From: Sphingopyxis sp. QXT-31
GTDB lineage: Bacteria > Pseudomonadota > Alphaproteobacteria > Sphingomonadales > Sphingomonadaceae
Length of the DNA: 64,000 nucleotides
Reading direction: 5' to 3'
Assembly: GCF_001984035.1 (NCBI RefSeq)
Contig: NZ_CP019449.1
Location: 124,001-188,000, forward strand
Shown here: positions 1 through 9,004 of the stretch, piece by piece
How the letters are laid out: the number at the start of each line of letters is the position of its first letter
How positions within the stretch are numbered: the first letter of the stretch is position 1
The notes under the pieces: generated by a model
Database searches by the model: none
Seen by the model: only the letters and a program-made list of their open reading frames with translations
What the model was told of the DNA's origin: nothing
Made by a program: the position numbers and the translations under genes

Positions 1-1
1 C

Positions 2-1006
2 AACCCCGCGACCGCGGCCTTTGCGGGCTTCAGCGTCGAGGATATCCCCGCGACCCCCGAAGGGCGCGTCGACCTCGAAGCGCTGAAGGCACGCCTCGGC
101 CCCGACGTCGCGGGCGTGATGATCACCAACCCCAACACCTGTGGCCTGTTCGAGCGCGACATGAAGGCGATCTCCGACGCGGTGCATGCGGTGGGCGGCT
201 ACGTCTATTGCGACGGCGCCAACTTCAACGCGATCGTCGGCAAGGTGCGCCCCGGTGACCTCGGCGTCGACGCGATGCACATCAACCTGCACAAGACCTT
301 CTCCACCCCGCACGGCGGCGGCGGCCCCGGCTCGGGCCCGGTCGTGCTGTCGGAGGCGCTCGCTCCCTTTGGCCCGATTCCCTATGCGGCGCGCTATGCC
401 GACGGCTCGTTCAAGCTGGTCGAGGAGGAAAGCGCGGGCGCCGAGCATCCCGACACCTTCGGCCGCATGACCGCCTTCCACGGCCAGATGGGCATGTTCA
501 CCCGTGCGCTGACCTATATGCTCAGCCACGGCGCCGACGGGCTCAAGCAGGTCGCCGAGGATGCGGTGCTCAACGCCAACTATATCCTGCGCAGCCTCGA
601 CGATGTGCTCGAGGCGCCCTTCGGCGGCTCGGGTCCGTGCATGCATGAGGCGCTGTTCACCGACAACGGCCTCGCCGAGGGTTTCTCGACGCTCGATATC
701 GCCAAGGGGATCATCGACGAGGGTTATCACCCGATGACCGTCTATTTCCCGCTCGTCGTCCATGGTGCGATGTTGATCGAACCGACCGAGACCGAGAGCA
801 AGGCGGTGCTGGACCAGTTCATCGGCGCGCTGCGCAGTGTCGCATTGCGTGCGAAGAACGGCGATCCGGCGCTCAAGTCGGCGCCGCATTTCGCCCCGCG
901 CGCGCGGCTCGACGAAACGCTGGCGGCGCGCAAGCCCGTGCTGGCATGGAGCGAACCGGCGGTCGTGCCGGGCACCCCCTCGCTGAGCGAGATCGGCGGC
1001 AGTTGA
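2..1006 (+). CDS. gcvPB: Glycine dehydrogenase (decarboxylating) subunit 2, 5' truncated
   Basis: PLP-dependent half of the glycine cleavage P-protein: it decarboxylates glycine and passes the aminomethyl group to lipoyl-GcvH. The frame is open from base 2, so the start lies outside the window and about 334 residues are present. The cofactor-lysine region reads INLHKTFSTPHGGGGPGSGP, diagnostic of the family, and ITNPNTCG near the left edge is also typical. The intact family is about 510-520 residues, so roughly the N-terminal third is missing. In bacteria with a split P-protein, gcvT, gcvH and gcvPA normally lie upstream; that would be off the window. The stop codon overlaps the start of the next gene. 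Confidence 0.96.
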   Translation, partial: NPATAAFAGFSVEDIPATPEGRVDLEALKARLGPDVAGVMITNPNTCGLFERDMKAISDAVHAVGGYVYCDGANFNAIVGKVRPGDLGVDAMHINLHKTFSTPHGGGGPGSGPVVLSEALAPFGPIPYAARYADGSFKLVEEESAGAEHPDTFGRMTAFHGQMGMFTRALTYMLSHGADGLKQVAEDAVLNANYILRSLDDVLEAPFGGSGPCMHEALFTDNGLAEGFSTLDIAKGIIDEGYHPMTVYFPLVVHGAMLIEPTETESKAVLDQFIGALRSVALRAKNGDPALKSAPHFAPRARLDETLAARKPVLAWSEPAVVPGTPSLSEIGGS

Positions 1007-1341
1007 GCGAGCCCGCGAGCAGCGGCCCGCCGCGCGGCGCCATGGGCTGCCTCGCCGCGGGGGCGCTGTTCGCGGTCGTTTTCGTGGCGGTCTGGCTCAC
1101 CGCGATCACCCTCTACGGCCTCGTCGTCGAGCAGTGGGAGCTGGTCCGCGTGCGCCGCGAGTTCAGCTACGACTGGGCGTTCCTGTGGGCGCCACTGATC
1201 TCCTTCGGTGCTGCTACCGCCGCCGGTTTCGCGGCAACGCGGCGGCTGTCGGCGGCGCGGCTGACCTTGCTGATCGTCGTCACCGGCCTGATCGCGCTGT
1301 TCGGCGCGCTCCTGCTCTTCGGGCTTGGCGGGCTGCTCTAG
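1003..1341 (+). CDS. Small three-helix membrane protein, unknown function
   Basis: About 112 residues from a TTG that overlaps the gcvPB stop (TTGA); an in-frame ATG at 1042 would shorten it by 13 residues. Three hydrophobic stretches are visible (roughly residues 18-42, 60-75 and 85-108), with a basic, charged loop after the first. I recognise no family. The four-base overlap suggests translational coupling to gcvPB. The start codon is the least certain part; the reading frame itself is long and has normal codon use. Confidence 0.6.
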   Translation: MSEPASSGPPRGAMGCLAAGALFAVVFVAVWLTAITLYGLVVEQWELVRVRREFSYDWAFLWAPLISFGAATAAGFAATRRLSAARLTLLIVVTGLIALFGALLLFGLGGLL

Positions 1342-1373
1342 CGCTGGCAAGAAGCGCGCGAGGGGGAAGGAGC

Positions 1374-1790
1374 ATGACCAGCGGACAGGACCGGCTCGAC
1401 GCGTTCACCGATGCGGCCTTTGCCTTTGCGGTCACGCTGATGGTCGCGGGCACCGGCGGCATGGCGCCCGACTATCGCCAGCTCGAGGCGACGCTTGCGG
1501 GTGCGCCGAGCTTCGTCATCGCCTTTGCGATTATCGCGATGTTCTGGCTTGCGCATGTCCGCGCGCGGCGCAACCCGGCCCTCGACGCGCAGGGACGGCG
1601 CGAAGCCTATGGCCAGGTGATCATCTGGGCGATCCTCGCCGCGACCGGGATCGTGTCGACCGGCATGACCTTTTTCCGCGCCACCGTGCCTTTTGCGCCG
1701 ATGGTCTATGCGACGCTGCCGCTGACCATCGGGCTTTTCGCGGCCCGCTATCGCTGGGCCGAACCCACCGAACAAGGACATGACGCATGA
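1374..1790 (+). CDS. TMEM175-like (DUF1211) membrane protein
   Basis: 138 residues with four likely transmembrane segments. The N-terminus reads [17 protein letters not shown], a variant of the RxxxFSD signature of the TMEM175/DUF1211 family, and FWLAH follows in helix 2 as in that family. Characterised relatives form potassium-permeable channels; whether this short, single-repeat form conducts ions is inference. The ATG at 1374 has a purine-rich GGGGGAAGGAG just upstream, which fixes the start. The stop overlaps the next start (ATGA). Confidence 0.8.
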   Translation: MTSGQDRLDAFTDAAFAFAVTLMVAGTGGMAPDYRQLEATLAGAPSFVIAFAIIAMFWLAHVRARRNPALDAQGRREAYGQVIIWAILAATGIVSTGMTFFRATVPFAPMVYATLPLTIGLFAARYRWAEPTEQGHDA

Positions 1791-2233
1791 GCTGGGATAC
1801 GCTGTTTCTGCTGGCCAATTATTACGCCTTCCTCTCGTGGATCGCGCTCGCCGCGCTGCCGCGCGGGCCAAAGGTCCTGGCGTTCATCCTCTACGCCGGG
1901 GTGTTCCTGCTCTGCCTCGCCTATACCGTGCTGCTGGTCGGTTTCCTGACCGGCTCGATCGACCAGGGCGGCGCCGGCGGCGGCAGCTTCACCACGCTCG
2001 CCGGGGTGATGAAGCTGTTCGCGACCCCCGGCGGCACGACGCTCGGCTGGATCCATTATCTGGCCTTCGACCTGTTCACCGGGCTCTGGATCGCGCGCGA
2101 TGCCGACAACAAGGGGTTCGGCCGCCTCGCGCAGGTCCCCTTCCTGTTCCTGACGCTGATGGCGGGCCCGGTCGGCCTCCTGTCTTGGCTCGTCGTCCGC
2201 GAACGCCGCGCGCGGGCACAGGCCAAGGCGTGA
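1787..2233 (+). CDS. ABA4-like family protein (DUF4281), membrane
   Basis: 148 residues with four hydrophobic helices. The segment [20 protein letters not shown] is characteristic of the ABA4-like family. In plants ABA4 is needed for neoxanthin formation; bacterial members are uncharacterised. The gene overlaps both neighbours by four bases (ATGA before, GTGA after), so it sits in a tight operon with the TMEM175-like and DUF938 genes. A role in carotenoid or xanthophyll metabolism is only inference from the family, though the window also carries a carotenoid oxygenase at 30097-31539. Confidence 0.85.
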   Translation: MSWDTLFLLANYYAFLSWIALAALPRGPKVLAFILYAGVFLLCLAYTVLLVGFLTGSIDQGGAGGGSFTTLAGVMKLFATPGGTTLGWIHYLAFDLFTGLWIARDADNKGFGRLAQVPFLFLTLMAGPVGLLSWLVVRERRARAQAKA

Positions 2234-2871
2234 CGCCGCAGCCCTGGATGCCGGGCGACGCGAACGAGGCGGCGGCGAAGCGCCACGCGCCCGCGACGCT
2301 GCGCAACCGCGATGCGATCACCGAAGTGCTAGCGGAGTGGCTGCCGTCGTCGGGCACGATCCTCGAGATCGCGAGCGGGTCAGGCGAGCATGCCGTCCAT
2401 TTCGCCGCCGCCTTTCCGCACCTGTTTTGGCAGCCGAGCGACCCCGACCCGGCGGGCGTCGCGTCGATCGCCGCCTGGCGGGCGGAAGCAGGATTGCCCA
2501 ATGTCGCACCGCCGCTCGCGCTCGACGCCGCCGCGCCCGCATGGCCGACCGGCCGCGCCGACGCGATCCTGTGCATCAACATGGTGCATATCAGCCCGTG
2601 GGCGGCGACGGTCGGGCTGTTTGCCGGCGCCGCGCGCCTGCTCGCGCCGGGCACGGCACTGATTCTCTACGGCCCCTATGTCGAGCCCGACGTGCCGACC
2701 GCCGACAGCAACCAGGCCTTCGACGCCAGCCTGCGCGCCCGCGACCCCGCCTGGGGGCTGCGCGACACCGACGCGATCAAGGCCGCCGCCAGCGCCGCGG
2801 GCCTCGCCTTCGCCGAACGGCGCGCGATGCCCGCGAACAATCTGATGCTGCTGTTCCGGCGGACGGCATAG
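2230..2871 (+). CDS. DUF938 SAM-dependent methyltransferase
   Basis: 213 residues from GTG at 2230, overlapping the previous stop (GTGA); an ATG at 2248 is an alternative. SAM-binding motif I is seen as [16 protein letters not shown], followed by the family's [13 protein letters not shown] and LYGPY blocks. DUF938 proteins are class I methyltransferase-fold proteins of unknown substrate. The length matches the family (about 200-220). It is the last gene of the coupled run that starts with gcvPB; 144 bases separate it from the next gene. Confidence 0.88.
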   Translation: MTPQPWMPGDANEAAAKRHAPATLRNRDAITEVLAEWLPSSGTILEIASGSGEHAVHFAAAFPHLFWQPSDPDPAGVASIAAWRAEAGLPNVAPPLALDAAAPAWPTGRADAILCINMVHISPWAATVGLFAGAARLLAPGTALILYGPYVEPDVPTADSNQAFDASLRARDPAWGLRDTDAIKAAASAAGLAFAERRAMPANNLMLLFRRTA

Positions 2872-3015
2872 GCGCCGCCCCGCATGGCATTGCGTAGTGT
2901 TCGAACTGTCTGCAAGATGCGCGGCGATGCACGGATCGCGCGCCGCTTGTCAAACCGCCCGTGCGTTTGTTATCAGGCTTGAGAATTGCCGCGAACGGCA
3001 TCCGGGAGAGTTTGA

Positions 3016-4572
3016 ATGAAAGATCTGGCCGACCTTCTGACCTTTGACGAGTTCATCGCCCATTGGGCGGCCGACCGGCCGGATCGCATCGCGCTGCGCG
3101 AAGAGGACCGCGTCTACACCTATGCCGAGCTCGACGACCTGACCGCGAAGGTCGCGAGCGCACTGTTCGCTGCTGGGCTCAAAAAGGGCGACCGCATCGC
3201 CTGGATCGGCAAGAACAGCGATCTCTATTTCCAGCTCTTCTTCGGCGCGGCGCGTGCGGGCATCGTGATGGCGCCGATCGGCTGGCGCCTGTCGCCCGCC
3301 GAATGGGCCTATGTGCTGAACGACACCGGCGCGAAGATGCTGTTCACCGGCCCGGGTTTCGAGGCCGTACCGCAACAACTGGCGGACAAGCTCGAGCATG
3401 ACCCGAAGATCCTGACCGATGCCGAGGCGCGCGCGCTGATCGCCGCGACCCCGCGCGCCGCTTTCGACGCCGCGGGCCCCGACGATGCGGTACTCCAGCT
3501 CTACACCTCGGGCACCACCGGCAATCCCAAGGGTGCGGTGCTGTCGAACCGCAACCTCTTTGCGCTGCGCCGCAATTCGAGCGAGCTCGACATGCCCTAC
3601 ACCAAATGGGAGGATGACGAGGCGGTGCTGGTCGCCATGCCCTGCGCGCATATCGGCGGCACCGGGCTCGGCATCATGGCGCTCGCGGCGGGGCTGCCCG
3701 GCGTCATCCTCGCCGAATTCAATCCCGACGGGGTGTTCGACGCGGTCGAGCATCACGGCGTGACGCGTTTCTTCATCGTCCCCGCCGCGCTTCAGATGCT
3801 GCTGATGCATCCGCGCTGTGCCGAGACCGATTTCGGCCGGCTCAAATATATCCTCTATGGCGCCGCGCCGATTCCGCTCGAGTTGCTGCGCCAGTGCATC
3901 AAGATGTTCGGCGCCGACTTCATCCAGGCCTATGGCATGACCGAGACGACGGGGACGATCTGCATGCTGCCGCCCGAGGATCATGATCCCGAGGGCAACC
4001 AGCGCATGCGCTCGGCGGGCAAGCCGCTGCCCGGCGTCGAGATCCGCATCCTCGGCGATGACGGGCAGGAACTGCCGGTGGGCGAGGTGGGCGAGGTCGT
4101 CACCCGCTCGTCGAACAATATGATCGGCTACTGGAACCTGCCCGAGGCAACGGCGAAGACGATGACCGCCGACGGCTGGATCCACACCGGCGACGCAGGC
4201 TATCTCGACGCCGACGGCTATCTCTATATCCACGACCGGATGAAGGACATGATCATCTCGGGCGGCGAGAATGTCTATCCGGCCGAGGTAGAGAGCGCGA
4301 TCTTCGGCCACCCCACGGTGCAGGAGGTCGCGGTGATCGGTATCCCCGATCAGAAATGGGGCGAGACGGTGAAGGCGGTCGTCGTCCCCAAGCCCGGGAT
4401 GACCGTCGACGCGGACGACATCATCGCCTGGGCGCGCGAGCGCATCGCGCCCTTCAAATGCCCGCGCAGCATCGACGTGATCGAGGCGCTGCCGCGCAAC
4501 GCCAGCGGCAAGATCCTGCGCAAGGACCTCCGCGCCCCCTATTGGGAGGGCTATGAGCGGATGGTCAATTGA
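3016..4572 (+). CDS. Acyl-CoA synthetase (AMP-forming fatty-acid/carboxylate-CoA ligase)
   Basis: 518 residues of the ANL superfamily: it activates a carboxylic acid with ATP to an acyl-adenylate and transfers it to CoA. Visible motifs are the P-loop-like LQLYTSGTTGNPKGAVLSN, YGMTETTG, the hinge region HDRMKDMIISGGENVYPAEV, and the catalytic lysine in NASGKILRKDLR near the C-terminus. No signal peptide or membrane anchor is seen, so it is cytoplasmic. Substrate cannot be read from the sequence; medium- or long-chain fatty acids or aromatic/steroid side chains are all possible. An acceptable GGGAGAG lies upstream of ATG 3016. The stop overlaps the next start. Confidence 0.93.
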   Translation: MKDLADLLTFDEFIAHWAADRPDRIALREEDRVYTYAELDDLTAKVASALFAAGLKKGDRIAWIGKNSDLYFQLFFGAARAGIVMAPIGWRLSPAEWAYVLNDTGAKMLFTGPGFEAVPQQLADKLEHDPKILTDAEARALIAATPRAAFDAAGPDDAVLQLYTSGTTGNPKGAVLSNRNLFALRRNSSELDMPYTKWEDDEAVLVAMPCAHIGGTGLGIMALAAGLPGVILAEFNPDGVFDAVEHHGVTRFFIVPAALQMLLMHPRCAETDFGRLKYILYGAAPIPLELLRQCIKMFGADFIQAYGMTETTGTICMLPPEDHDPEGNQRMRSAGKPLPGVEIRILGDDGQELPVGEVGEVVTRSSNNMIGYWNLPEATAKTMTADGWIHTGDAGYLDADGYLYIHDRMKDMIISGGENVYPAEVESAIFGHPTVQEVAVIGIPDQKWGETVKAVVVPKPGMTVDADDIIAWARERIAPFKCPRSIDVIEALPRNASGKILRKDLRAPYWEGYERMVN

Positions 4573-4976
4573 CCGGGCTCGAAGGGACGTGCCTCTGCGC
4601 CGACGCGGGCTGGACGCTGACGGGCGATCCGGGGTCGATCACCGCTTGCAACTGCACGCTCTGCCGCCGCTACGGTGCGCTCTGGGCCTATGATTACGAG
4701 GGTGGGCGCATCGTGCTCAAGGGCGCGACGCGCACCTTCACCCGCGTCGGCAAGGCCGATCCGGCGCTCGAAATCCACTTCTGCCCGACCTGCGGCTGCC
4801 TGCTCGCCTGGCGCGGACTGCGACTGGAGGAGGACGGTCGGCGCCGTATGGCGGTGAACATCCGCCTGGCCGATCCCGATTCGGTCGTCGATCTGCCGGT
4901 CGATCATTTCGAGGGGCTGGAGAGCTTCGAGGATCTGCCGCCGGATGGGCGCGTCGTCAGGGATATGTGGTTCTGA
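4569..4976 (+). CDS. GFA family zinc protein (CENP-V/glutathione-dependent formaldehyde-activating enzyme-like)
   Basis: 135 residues starting at TTG 4569, overlapping the upstream stop (TTGA). The zinc-binding cysteines of the GFA fold are intact: GTCLC (C8, C10), CNCTLC (C27, C29, C32) and FCPTCGC (C72, C75, C77). The founding member (Gfa) adds glutathione to formaldehyde, but most family members have no proven reaction, so only the fold is claimed. Coupling to the acyl-CoA synthetase gene suggests co-expression. Confidence 0.88.
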   Translation: MTGLEGTCLCADAGWTLTGDPGSITACNCTLCRRYGALWAYDYEGGRIVLKGATRTFTRVGKADPALEIHFCPTCGCLLAWRGLRLEEDGRRRMAVNIRLADPDSVVDLPVDHFEGLESFEDLPPDGRVVRDMWF

Positions 4977-5780
4977 TCAGAAAAACTGCGTCCCACCGTC
5001 CTGGTTGATGATCGCCCCGGTCATGTAGGCCGCACGCTTCGACAGCAGGAAAGCAAACAGGTCGGCGAGTTCGTGCGGCCGGCCGACGCGGCCCAGCGCG
5101 ACCTTCATCCCCCATTGTTCGCGCATCCAGCGGTCGAGCGCTTCCGCGGGATCGCCGCCATAAGCCGCGACCGCCTGTTCGGTCGCGCTATCCAGCGCCT
5201 CGGTCGCCACCGCGCCCGGCGCGACACAGTTCACCCGCACACCCTTCGGCCCATAGGCCATGGCGAGATTCTTCGACAGCGCCGCGATCCCCGATTTCAT
5301 CGCCACATAGGGATAGAGATGCGCCGCCGCGGCGCGCGTCGAATAGGAAGCGGTGAGCACCACCGCGCCGCCGCCGCTGTTCACTGCGATCACGGGCAGC
5401 GCCGCCTGGCACGCGCGCACGCTGGTCATGAGCACCGCCTGGAAGCTCGCTTCCCACGCCGCGTCGCCGTCCTCCTCGAAGCTGCCATGGCTGAGCACCG
5501 GCCCCGCGGTCACCGCGAGCCCGTAGAGCCGCCCGAAATGGTCGGCGGCCGAGGCGATGGCATCTTCGACCTCGCCCGGCTGCGTTGCATCGGCACCACG
5601 CACGATCACCTCGGCGCCAAACGCGCGCAAGGCCTCGGCCTTGGCTTCCCCGCGCTCGACGTCGCGCGCGATCAGCGCCAGCGCGGCACCTTCCGCGGCG
5701 AGCAACTCGGCGGTCGCATAGCCCATGCCCCGCGTGCCGCCGACGATTACGATCGGCTCGCCGCCCAGTCCCAGATCCAT
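4977..5780 (-). CDS. SDR family NAD(P)-dependent oxidoreductase
   Basis: 267 residues, a classical short-chain dehydrogenase/reductase. The cofactor-binding glycine motif is VGGTRGMGYA near residue 14. The catalytic serine is in VVLTASYST and the Tyr-Lys pair is YPYVAMKSG, followed by RVNCVAPGAVAT and a C-terminal MTGAIINQDGGTQF. It is convergent with the GFA gene, the two stops being adjacent at 4976/4977. Substrate is unknown; fatty-acid-derived or alicyclic alcohols would fit the neighbouring acyl-CoA ligase, but that is inference. Confidence 0.92.
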   Translation of the reverse strand: MDLGLGGEPIVIVGGTRGMGYATAELLAAEGAALALIARDVERGEAKAEALRAFGAEVIVRGADATQPGEVEDAIASAADHFGRLYGLAVTAGPVLSHGSFEEDGDAAWEASFQAVLMTSVRACQAALPVIAVNSGGGAVVLTASYSTRAAAAHLYPYVAMKSGIAALSKNLAMAYGPKGVRVNCVAPGAVATEALDSATEQAVAAYGGDPAEALDRWMREQWGMKVALGRVGRPHELADLFAFLLSKRAAYMTGAIINQDGGTQFF

Positions 5781-5810
5781 CCTGCGCTCCTCCCGGGGCG
5801 CGGCGTCATC

Positions 5811-7091
5811 CTATTTGTCGCCGCTGTTCGCGCATTGCGACATATCGCCGGCAAGGCAAGCCGCGGTCTTGCGCCGCCACTCGGCCATCGCGGCTTCATG
5901 CTCGCGCGACAGGCGGGTGCTTTCGTCCTGATGCGCCTTCAGCGCGGCATTATAGGCGGCCTTGTCGGCGTCGATCTTGGCCTGGCGCGCGGCGAGCGCG
6001 TCGTTCCGCTCCTGCTGGATCGCCGCGAGGTTCGCCGAATATTCGGCCTGCTTCTGCTTGTTGAGGTCGGCGACCGCCTGGCGCTTGGCGGCCTCATCGG
6101 CTTCATAGGCTTTCACCGCCGCCTCATAGGCGTCCATCTGCTGATGATAGGCAATGGCCTCGGGGGTCAGCGGGCCACCCAGTTGAGTCGCGCAGGAATA
6201 TCCAAGGCCCTTGGGGCAGGGCGCTGCCGCAGGCGGTTTCGGCGGCGTCGGGCGCACGCCCGGCGTGTAGACGATGGCCTTGGGCGCCGCGGGCTTCGGA
6301 GCCGCGGGGCCGCCGCTGCGGATCAGAACGGTCGGGCCGCCGGTCGTGGGCGCGGCGACCTTGTTTTCCTTGGGCGCCGGTGCCGGTGCGGCTTTCGGCA
6401 GCGATTTTAAGCCGATCCGCAGCGGGATTTTGACGGTGATCTGATTATGGGAAAAACTGCACGCACCCAGCGGCACCCGATAATGGATCGCGTGAAAATA
6501 CTTCCTTATATTCTCGTACGTCCCGAGAATCTCGTTGTCGGCGTAGTAGCTGAGCGGCTGACCCGGCTTTAGTTCCTCGCGATAATAGCGCGCGCCGCCC
6601 TCGCTCTTGCGGATCGTGAACGGGCTTTCGTATACTTGGGCATAGGTTCCGAGTATCGACCCTGACAAATGCGCCATTTGAAGCATATATTTGCCTGGCT
6701 CCTCGACCGACTGCAATTCGATGCCCATCGCTTGGCGAAACGAGGGATCGAACATCGTCGCGGCTTCGTGCTCGACCAGCATCGTGCAATCGCGTGGAAC
6801 AGCCGGGTCGGGGGTAAAACTCGCCTCCTCGCGGGGATTCGGCTGCCGATAGTGCGCTTGGTAAAGGCCTGCCCGACGGGAGTAGATCACCGAGTAGACA
6901 TGTTCGATGGGCTTGTCGGGCAGCGCCTCGAGCCGCAGTTCGCGCAGGAAGGCTTCGACCTTGGTCTCTGTCGCGGCGGTGGCGGGGTCTGAAATGCCGC
7001 GCCACTCCTGCCGTTTCCAATCCGCCATATTCTGCGCCGAAGCCGTGCCGGACGCCATGAGCGCCGCTGCCAGGATTGCCCACGCTCGCAT
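5811..7091 (-). CDS. Secreted protein with C-terminal coiled coil, unknown function
   Basis: 426 residues starting at MRAWAILAAALMASGTASAQ, a clean Sec signal peptide; the frame is open 21 codons further but that part is arginine-rich and not signal-like. The mature N-terminal half is a globular domain with several Tyr and Cys residues. It is followed by a Pro/Ala/Lys linker and then a long Glu/Ala/Gln/Lys-rich helix (about residues 300-410) that looks like a coiled coil, ending in Cys-rich AACLAGDMSQCANSGDK. I do not recognise the family. It is probably periplasmic. The stop lies 30 bases from the SDR start on the same strand. Confidence 0.75.
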   Translation of the reverse strand: MRAWAILAAALMASGTASAQNMADWKRQEWRGISDPATAATETKVEAFLRELRLEALPDKPIEHVYSVIYSRRAGLYQAHYRQPNPREEASFTPDPAVPRDCTMLVEHEAATMFDPSFRQAMGIELQSVEEPGKYMLQMAHLSGSILGTYAQVYESPFTIRKSEGGARYYREELKPGQPLSYYADNEILGTYENIRKYFHAIHYRVPLGACSFSHNQITVKIPLRIGLKSLPKAAPAPAPKENKVAAPTTGGPTVLIRSGGPAAPKPAAPKAIVYTPGVRPTPPKPPAAAPCPKGLGYSCATQLGGPLTPEAIAYHQQMDAYEAAVKAYEADEAAKRQAVADLNKQKQAEYSANLAAIQQERNDALAARQAKIDADKAAYNAALKAHQDESTRLSREHEAAMAEWRRKTAACLAGDMSQCANSGDK

Positions 7092-7193
7092 CGGATTCCC
7101 CCCACCAAAGACTGCCCGGAAGCGGCAGACTATGATGATACGGCGGCGAGTCAATCGGCGGGCGGCCCAGAATAAATTCGGCGTTTCGGCCGG

Positions 7194-7814
7194 TCAGCCC
7201 GCCTGCTGCCGCTCGCGCGCGCGCACGAACCCCTCGCGCGCCATGCAGCGTGCCAGCCACTCCTTGGTCTTCTCGCCCAGCACATCGTCGGCGCCCAGCG
7301 TCGTCGCAAGGAACGCCGCATAGCCGATCACGATATCGGCGATGGTAAAGCGCCCCGCGACCAGCCAATCGCGCCCGTCGGCCAGCGCCGCCTCGATGCT
7401 CTTCGCTCGCCCCCCGAAGAAGGCCTTATAGTCATCGACCGCCTGCGCCAGCCGCCGCTCGGGCACCTCGACGCGCGTGTAGCGGATCATGATCGCGAGC
7501 GGGAAGGTGAGGGTGGCGTCGCTCCTGTGCAGCCAGTTGCGCCAGTCCCAATAATCCGCTTCGTCGCGGCGCACCTCTAGGCCCGTCCCCTCCGCAATGC
7601 GCTCGCAGATCGCCGCCGATTCGGTCATCAGCCGCCCGTCCTCGACCCAGCCGGGCACCGTCATCAGCGGATTCACCGGGCGATAGTCGGGCTCGAACGC
7701 GCGCGGCGGGAATTTGAGCAGGCGCAGGTCGACCTCGATTCCCGCTTCCTCGACCGCCCACAGGCAGCGGAGCGATCGCGCATCGGCGCAGTGATAGAGG
7801 ATCGGAAGCGTCAT
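7194..7814 (-). CDS. Glutathione S-transferase family protein
   Basis: 206 residues. The thioredoxin-like N-terminal domain (PILYHCADARSLRCLWAVEE) is followed by the cis-proline/glutathione-contact block GWVEDGRLMTESAAICERI. An all-helical C-terminal domain contains the capping-box-like RFTIADIVIGYAAF. The start ATG at 7814 overlaps the stop of the EamA transporter gene (ATGA), so the two are coupled. Conjugation, isomerase or dehalogenase activity cannot be told apart from sequence. Confidence 0.88.
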   Translation of the reverse strand: MTLPILYHCADARSLRCLWAVEEAGIEVDLRLLKFPPRAFEPDYRPVNPLMTVPGWVEDGRLMTESAAICERIAEGTGLEVRRDEADYWDWRNWLHRSDATLTFPLAIMIRYTRVEVPERRLAQAVDDYKAFFGGRAKSIEAALADGRDWLVAGRFTIADIVIGYAAFLATTLGADDVLGEKTKEWLARCMAREGFVRARERQQAG

Positions 7815-8743
7815 GCGGCGATATCCTTCTGGCGTTCGATGTGCAGGCGATGCTCGCGCCACGCGATGAACAACCCGCTGGCGACGATCAGCGGCGCGCC
7901 GATCCACGTCGTATCGGCGGGCAGGGTGCCGAAGAACCACCAGCCGCACGCGATCGACCACAGCAGGCTCGAATAGTCCATCGGCGTCACCACCGACACC
8001 GGCGCGAGGCGCAGCGCGCCGGTCAGCGACAATTGCACCACCGCGCCGAGCAGCCCGAGCCCGATCAGCAGCCCCCATTCGCCCGCGCTGTGCGGCGTCA
8101 TCACGAAGGGCAGCGCGAGGCCGAGCGGCAGCATCGAGATCAGGCTGAACCAGAAGACGATCGACATCGCGCTTTCGGTGCGACCGAGGTCGCGGACCTG
8201 GATCGTGATCAGCGCGGTCATCACTGCGCCGCCGAGCGCGATCAGCGTGCCCAACCCATGATCGCCCTCGAACCCCTGCAGCAGCAGCGTCGTCGGGTTG
8301 AGCACCACCAGCACGCCGACGAAACCGACGATCACCGCCGCCCAGCGCTGCCACCCGACGCGCTCACCGAGCAAGGCGGCCGCCAGGAAGACGCAGATGA
8401 TCGGCACCGACAGGTTGATCGTCGTCGCCTCGGCCATCGGCAGGAAGATCATCCCGCCGAAATTGAGCGCCATGCCCGTCAGCCCCATCATCGCGCGCCG
8501 CGCATGGATGCCGATGCGCCTGGTCGCGAACATCGACAGCCCGCCATGCGCCAGCGCCCAGACCGCGAGAAGCGGCAGCACCAGCGCCTGGCGCCAGAAC
8601 AGGCTTTCGACCAGATGGATGCCCGCGGCGGAGATATGTTTGACCAGCACGAACATCACCGACAGGCTCAGCATCGCGAGCAGCCGCAGCGCGATCCCGC
8701 CGAGATAATTTTGCGGCGGATCGGATGCGGCGGCGGCGGTCAT
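7811..8743 (-). CDS. DMT superfamily transporter (EamA domains)
   Basis: About 310 residues with ten predicted transmembrane helices in two EamA repeats, the usual layout for drug/metabolite transporters. Repeat 1 ends in PIICVFLAAALLGERVGW and repeat 2 carries the pairing block ALRLAPVSVVTPMDYSSLLW. The start is taken at ATG 8743; an in-frame ATG at 8755 would add four residues, and neither has a strong ribosome binding site. Substrate is unknown. It is translationally coupled to the GST gene, so export of a detoxified or metabolic product is possible. Confidence 0.88.
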   Translation of the reverse strand: MTAAAASDPPQNYLGGIALRLLAMLSLSVMFVLVKHISAAGIHLVESLFWRQALVLPLLAVWALAHGGLSMFATRRIGIHARRAMMGLTGMALNFGGMIFLPMAEATTINLSVPIICVFLAAALLGERVGWQRWAAVIVGFVGVLVVLNPTTLLLQGFEGDHGLGTLIALGGAVMTALITIQVRDLGRTESAMSIVFWFSLISMLPLGLALPFVMTPHSAGEWGLLIGLGLLGAVVQLSLTGALRLAPVSVVTPMDYSSLLWSIACGWWFFGTLPADTTWIGAPLIVASGLFIAWREHRLHIERQKDIAA

Positions 8744-8841
8744 GCAAGGCCGCATATCAGGCAGCGGATGCTTTGCAAGCTATGCATATGCCATAAGGCT
8801 TGCCCACGCGGTGCGGTCCGGCTAAGGGCGCACTCCGGCCT

Positions 8842-8917
8842 AGGGGTATAGCTCAGTTGGTAGAGCATCGGTCTCCAAAACCGAGGGTCGTAGGTTCGAG
8901 TCCTACTGCCCCTGCCA
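8842..8917 (+). tRNA. tRNA-Trp (anticodon CCA)
   Basis: A 76-nt cloverleaf with 3' CCA encoded. The acceptor stem pairs AGGGGTA with TGCCCCT. The D-arm is GCTCAGTTGGTAGAGC, the anticodon loop CTCCAAA sits between TCGGT and ACCGA, and the T-arm contains GTTCGAGTC. The anticodon CCA reads UGG. In many proteobacteria tRNA-Trp lies just before secE; here about 4.2 kb with three genes separate them. Confidence 0.97.
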
Positions 8918-8929
8918 GGCCAAGACCAA

Positions 8930-9000
8930 GAGGCCACGTCCTCGCCGGCTCATGCGGGTTTTCAGGTCCGGGACGGCCCGGCAGTCCTTGAAGGAGACTG
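8930..9000 (+). promoter_or_regulatory. Candidate guanidine-II (mini-ykkC)-like leader of the SMR exporter gene
   Basis: Just before the exporter, CCGGG-ACGG-CCCGG (8968-8981) forms a perfect 5-bp hairpin with an ACGG tetraloop, the ACGR loop that defines guanidine-II riboswitch hairpins. A second hairpin 24 nt upstream, GAGG/CCTC (8930-8943), has a loop containing ACG (CCACGT) but is not canonical. Between the ACGG hairpin and the start, AGTC (8983-8986) can pair with GACT (8996-8999) across the AAGGAG ribosome binding site. Two hairpins plus a maskable ribosome binding site match the class layout, but one loop deviates. Confidence 0.45.
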
Positions 9001-9004
9001 CCCG

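Noticed and set aside
2950..4311. A 453-codon minus-strand frame opposite the acyl-CoA synthetase
   Set aside because: It is antisense to a gene with complete ANL motifs and has a low-complexity Arg/His/Asp-rich product.
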